A program made the translations under genes and the position numbers. Below are positions 61,518-64,000 of a DNA stretch of 64,000 nucleotides, piece by piece. This DNA is from an uncultured Ruminiclostridium sp. (lineage in GTDB: Bacteria; Bacillota; Clostridia; Oscillospirales; Ruminococcaceae): contig CAKSIR010000001.1 of the NCBI GenBank assembly GCA_934462775.1, forward strand, positions 1-64,000. Reading direction: 5' to 3'. The notes beneath the pieces were generated by a model. The model did not search any database, was not told the DNA's origin, and worked only from the letters and a program-made list of their open reading frames with translations. Every line of letters starts with the position of its first letter. Position 1 is the stretch's first letter.

Positions 61518-63783
61518 ACTTGCAAAGCTTTATAAGCACAACCGAAATGTCGTCCTCCCTGTCCTTTCCGCTGTTCAGGCGGGCTGTTTCGGCAATTTTG
61601 CACGAAAGAGCCTTTAGGTCGTCATTTTCTTTACCAAGTTCATGTTCAAGCCACGATTCGCTGAGCTCCGCGCCGTCGCTGGTCATAATCACCATATCGT
61701 TTTCGCCGATAGTGAAGCTCTGACGCTCCATTTTGGGAAAATAATCAATTCCGACCGGCATTCCCCTGCCGCCCGCCTTTACGATTTTTCTGCCGCATTT
61801 TATGTAGGTTGCCGCCGCCCCCGCCTTGAATAAATCCACTCTGCCCGAATACAGGTCAACCCTGCATATATCAAGGGTCGCAAAGCTTTCGTCAGTGCTT
61901 TTTACCAGCAGCGACGTATTCAGTATTTCAACCGCAGCCTCCATGTCAATTCCTGCTCTCAGCAGCTTTAACAGCATTCCGCAGGCGAAAGCCGAATCAA
62001 TCCGCGCCCTTGCGCCGCTGCCCATTCCGTCCGACAGGATACAGTAGGAATAGCCCTTGCCGTCGCTGAAGCTTTCAAAATAATCTCCGCAGGATTTTTC
62101 CTTTGACAAACTTAACTGACAGCACTCGGTTTCAACGGAGTAAAGCGCGCTTTCAAACATGGTAATTCTCACTCTGCCGTTGTCCTGAGGGATTATGTCG
62201 GGCAGGTCGAACTCGCGCTGCAGGCTGTTTATAACGCTGTCGCAGAATTCCTCAGCCGTTGCAGTCAGCTTACCTTTTCCGTATGCTTCAATGCTCATGC
62301 TGCCGTCACGGATTACCACCATCGCCTTTGGCTCGTCCAGTCCGCAGACGGTCATAATGTCCTCCACCCTTGCGGCGGAGCGCCTGTCGTATGCGGCATT
62401 GCCGCTGAATTCGGCGGCGGTGCGCTTTAGCAGCTTTTCCGTTGCCTCAAGCTGCGATGTAAGAATACAGCGCATTTCGGTTATTTTGCGGCCGGACTGG
62501 TTCATGGTTACAAACTCGCGGTACTTGTCGTTGATTGCCGCTGCGAAACGGTTGGTTCTGCTGCATATATTGCCGATTGTGCCCGTAAAATCGTCCTTGT
62601 CTATGCGCTCGCCTTTTCGCAGCTTCTCCATCAGCTTTTCCATCTGCCTGACAGTTTCGTTGTATTCGTCCCCCCAGCACCGCATATTGCTGTGACAGCG
62701 AACGCAAATCTTATCGCAGGCCGATGTATAGACCCACGAAATGTCGCGCACGCTCTGCTTATCAAGCACCTCTGCGGTTTTATCGACGGCGGTTCTCATT
62801 TCCTCAAGGGCGTCCCCTGCCGAAATCAGTCTTTCGCCGAAAACCTCGGATATATCAGCGCCGTTTTGGACGGCGGGCTTCTGCTGAAATCTGCGTACAA
62901 TGTTCTGCACGGGCAGCGCCATGAACAGCACGCTTCCCGTAAGCGCTCCCGCCATTGTGCCGAGTGTATGCGAGTCGGCGCCAAGCACCGCTACCGATAC
63001 GGCGGAGGCAAGTATAAACCCTGCCGCCTGAGTCAGCTTTCCGAAACGTGTAAACAGTGCGCCAACTATTCCGCCCGTGCAGAGAATCAGCCCTCCGGAT
63101 GCAAGCTCGACGTTTGACAATGCAATTCCGAATGCGGCAATAATTCCGCAAACAGCCGCGCCCGAAAACCTGTAACGGCTGCCAAAGGCAAGAATGACAA
63201 TAGTCGCGGTGATTATCCCGACGTTGAAAACTCCGAACCGAAAGCTGGTAAGCGCCGCAATTCCAAAAGCGAACACCGCGCCCACCGCAGCCATATTTCC
63301 GGGCTTGAGAAGTATCACGCTGCGGTCTTGTCCGATGATTTTGTATAGCTGAATAAGCGAGTAGGACGACGCTCCAGAAACAAGAGCGAAGCCTATTGCA
63401 ATGAAAATATCGGCAGGCTGTCTTGCCGTTACGGCATTGGTAAGGAATACGCTTGCCGCCGTCAGCGCAGAGGTGCCGAAGTGAATGAGCCTGCTGTAAC
63501 TCTTGCCGAGAAAAACACGCAGCGCGCCTATTGCCACCATGGACGCAAGGGACGGTATCGCCTCCATAAAATCGCCGCATACAAGAAATCCCACCGCGCT
63601 GCCCGTAAACGCGGCAAAACAGCAGCCGCCGCTCAGGCTCGACAGAAACGCCGCCGCAAAGGGCGATATTTTCCCGAACAGGGTTGTTGCCGCAAGTATA
63701 AATCCCACAAGCGCAGACAGCGGCAGCTTAAGATGACTGCGCTTAGACTCTGTCAGCACGGTATGAAAAAGTTCCCTTTCCAT
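61516..63783 (-). CDS. spoIIE: Stage II sporulation protein E
   Basis: SpoIIE is a membrane PP2C phosphatase that dephosphorylates SpoIIAA to release sigma-F in the forespore and also interacts with FtsZ at the polar septum. The 755 residues show about ten membrane spans (about 20-300), a central regulatory region with the Cys-rich CDKICVRCHSNMRCWG (about 366-381), and a PP2C domain (about 545-755) with ILSDGMGSGARA (about 575-586), MTSDGAEL, and DREDDISVVLIKL (about 741-753). RBS GGAGGAAG precedes the ATG. Its presence, with spoVS, supports an endospore-forming ancestry. Confidence 0.95.
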   Translation of the reverse strand: MERELFHTVLTESKRSHLKLPLSALVGFILAATTLFGKISPFAAAFLSSLSGGCCFAAFTGSAVGFLVCGDFMEAIPSLASMVAIGALRVFLGKSYSRLIHFGTSALTAASVFLTNAVTARQPADIFIAIGFALVSGASSYSLIQLYKIIGQDRSVILLKPGNMAAVGAVFAFGIAALTSFRFGVFNVGIITATIVILAFGSRYRFSGAAVCGIIAAFGIALSNVELASGGLILCTGGIVGALFTRFGKLTQAAGFILASAVSVAVLGADSHTLGTMAGALTGSVLFMALPVQNIVRRFQQKPAVQNGADISEVFGERLISAGDALEEMRTAVDKTAEVLDKQSVRDISWVYTSACDKICVRCHSNMRCWGDEYNETVRQMEKLMEKLRKGERIDKDDFTGTIGNICSRTNRFAAAINDKYREFVTMNQSGRKITEMRCILTSQLEATEKLLKRTAAEFSGNAAYDRRSAARVEDIMTVCGLDEPKAMVVIRDGSMSIEAYGKGKLTATAEEFCDSVINSLQREFDLPDIIPQDNGRVRITMFESALYSVETECCQLSLSKEKSCGDYFESFSDGKGYSYCILSDGMGSGARARIDSAFACGMLLKLLRAGIDMEAAVEILNTSLLVKSTDESFATLDICRVDLYSGRVDLFKAGAAATYIKCGRKIVKAGGRGMPVGIDYFPKMERQSFTIGENDMVIMTSDGAELSESWLEHELGKENDDLKALSCKIAETARLNSGKDREDDISVVLIKLCK

Positions 63784-63818
63784 TTTTACTTCCTCCGTTT
63801 GTAAAATCCATCAGTTTC

Positions 63819-63851
63819 ATTCTACAACCGCGCCTGAGCAAAAATTGTCAA
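63819..63851 (-). promoter_or_regulatory. spoIIE promoter with 21-bp spacer and 0A-like box
   Basis: Minus strand TTGACA (63851-63846) and TAGAAT (63824-63819) are separated by 21 nt. In Bacillus subtilis the Spo0A-activated spoIIE and spoIIG promoters have this kind of over-long spacer. On the plus strand TGTCAAAA (63846-63853) matches the 0A box TGTCGAAA at 7 of 8 bases and overlaps the -35. Confidence 0.6.
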
Positions 63852-63866
63852 AAAGGGAACCTATGC

Positions 63867-64000
63867 TTATAATTCTTTTTTTATTTTCTTGTATAAAGCT
63901 ACAAAATCGTCCATTTTCAGTTCTTCGGGACGCGCTGTCGGCTTTATGTTACAGCTTGCGAGGTATTCCGCAAGCGTTGCTTTAGAAATTTTCAGCTCCG
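63867..64000 (-). CDS. rsmA: 16S rRNA dimethyladenosine transferase, C-terminal end
   Basis: Only the last 44 codons are in the window; the gene continues past the right edge. The end, TARPEELKMDDFVALYKKIKKEL, split as RPEELKMDDF and VALYKKIKKEL, matches the C-terminus of RsmA/KsgA (RxEELxxxDFxxL), which dimethylates two adenines in the 3' hairpin of 16S rRNA. The stop is 84 nt upstream of spoIIE, whose promoter lies in that gap. Confidence 0.75.
   Translation of the reverse strand, partial: ELKISKATLAEYLASCNIKPTARPEELKMDDFVALYKKIKKEL

Noticed and set aside
1-64000. Mobile elements, prophage, tRNA or rRNA genes
   Set aside because: No transposase, integrase, phage gene, tRNA cloverleaf or rRNA segment was recognised on either strand.

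Overview
ORGANISM. The window reads as one chromosomal segment of an anaerobic, mid-GC member of the Clostridia, most likely the Oscillospiraceae/Ruminococcaceae. Support: a four-subunit 2-oxoacid:ferredoxin oxidoreductase, a flavodiiron protein, the redox repressor Rex, sporulation genes (spoIIE, spoVS, ymdB), RNase J, c-di-AMP phosphodiesterase GdpP, paired GlgC/GlgD, and TTGACA/TATAAT promoters with GGAGG-type ribosome binding sites. There is no rRNA, so the genus cannot be fixed. I see no tRNA, CRISPR array, transposase or prophage; this is mostly core genome with some unusual gene partnerships. LAYOUT. 1-9.4 kb (+): RNA decay, c-di-AMP turnover, ribosome, replication and protein quality control (rnj, gdpP, rplI, dnaB, tilS, hpt, ftsH), with a hairpin-rich insert bounded by 14-bp direct repeats before hpt. 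9.4-14 kb (+): a zinc-ribbon membrane protein, a MinD-like ATPase leading into the ferredoxin oxidoreductase operon, and an unknown gene whose start codon lies inside a strong hairpin. 14-24.7 kb (-): a three-gene SPFH/zinc-ribbon membrane operon resembling Bacillus ydjG-ydjH-ydjI, spoVS and ymdB, purA, then two cell-wall genes, one fusing a GHL10 glycosidase-like domain to an amidase. 24.8-29.4 kb (+): aconitase, a small acidic membrane protein, isocitrate dehydrogenase, Rex and an acetyltransferase. 29.5-36.2 kb (-): a six-gene polyamine operon (speD, speA, speE, speB, carboxyspermidine dehydrogenase, carboxyspermidine decarboxylase) behind a leader of about 320 nt. 36.2-40.9 kb (+): deoC-deoB, an Rrf2 regulator, a short-chain dehydrogenase and a flavodiiron protein. 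41-47.5 kb: a sugar ABC importer without its ATPase, an orphan metal-binding lipoprotein and a two-domain PPK2. 47.5-56.6 kb (-): a DUF1275 protein, clpB preceded by a ribbon-helix-helix protein, two ion transporters, and a flippase-like protein with a glycolipid glycosyltransferase. 56.8-61.2 kb (-): glycogen synthesis (glgB, glgC, glgD). 61.5-64 kb (-): spoIIE, whose promoter has the 21-bp spacer known for Spo0A-activated genes, and the 3' end of rsmA. HOW THE GENES FIT TOGETHER. Aconitase and isocitrate dehydrogenase form the oxidative branch that makes 2-oxoglutarate; the ferredoxin oxidoreductase, Rex and the flavodiiron protein belong to an anaerobic redox economy. The polyamine operon carries parts for the decarboxy-AdoMet, carboxyspermidine and agmatine-first routes at once, which is the most intriguing metabolic arrangement here. 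The envelope genes (GHL10-amidase fusion, GHL10 lipoprotein, SPFH operon, glycolipid GT plus flippase) are the other distinctive group. Most start sites were re-chosen by ribosome binding site position where the longest reading frame ran through a promoter or an upstream gene.
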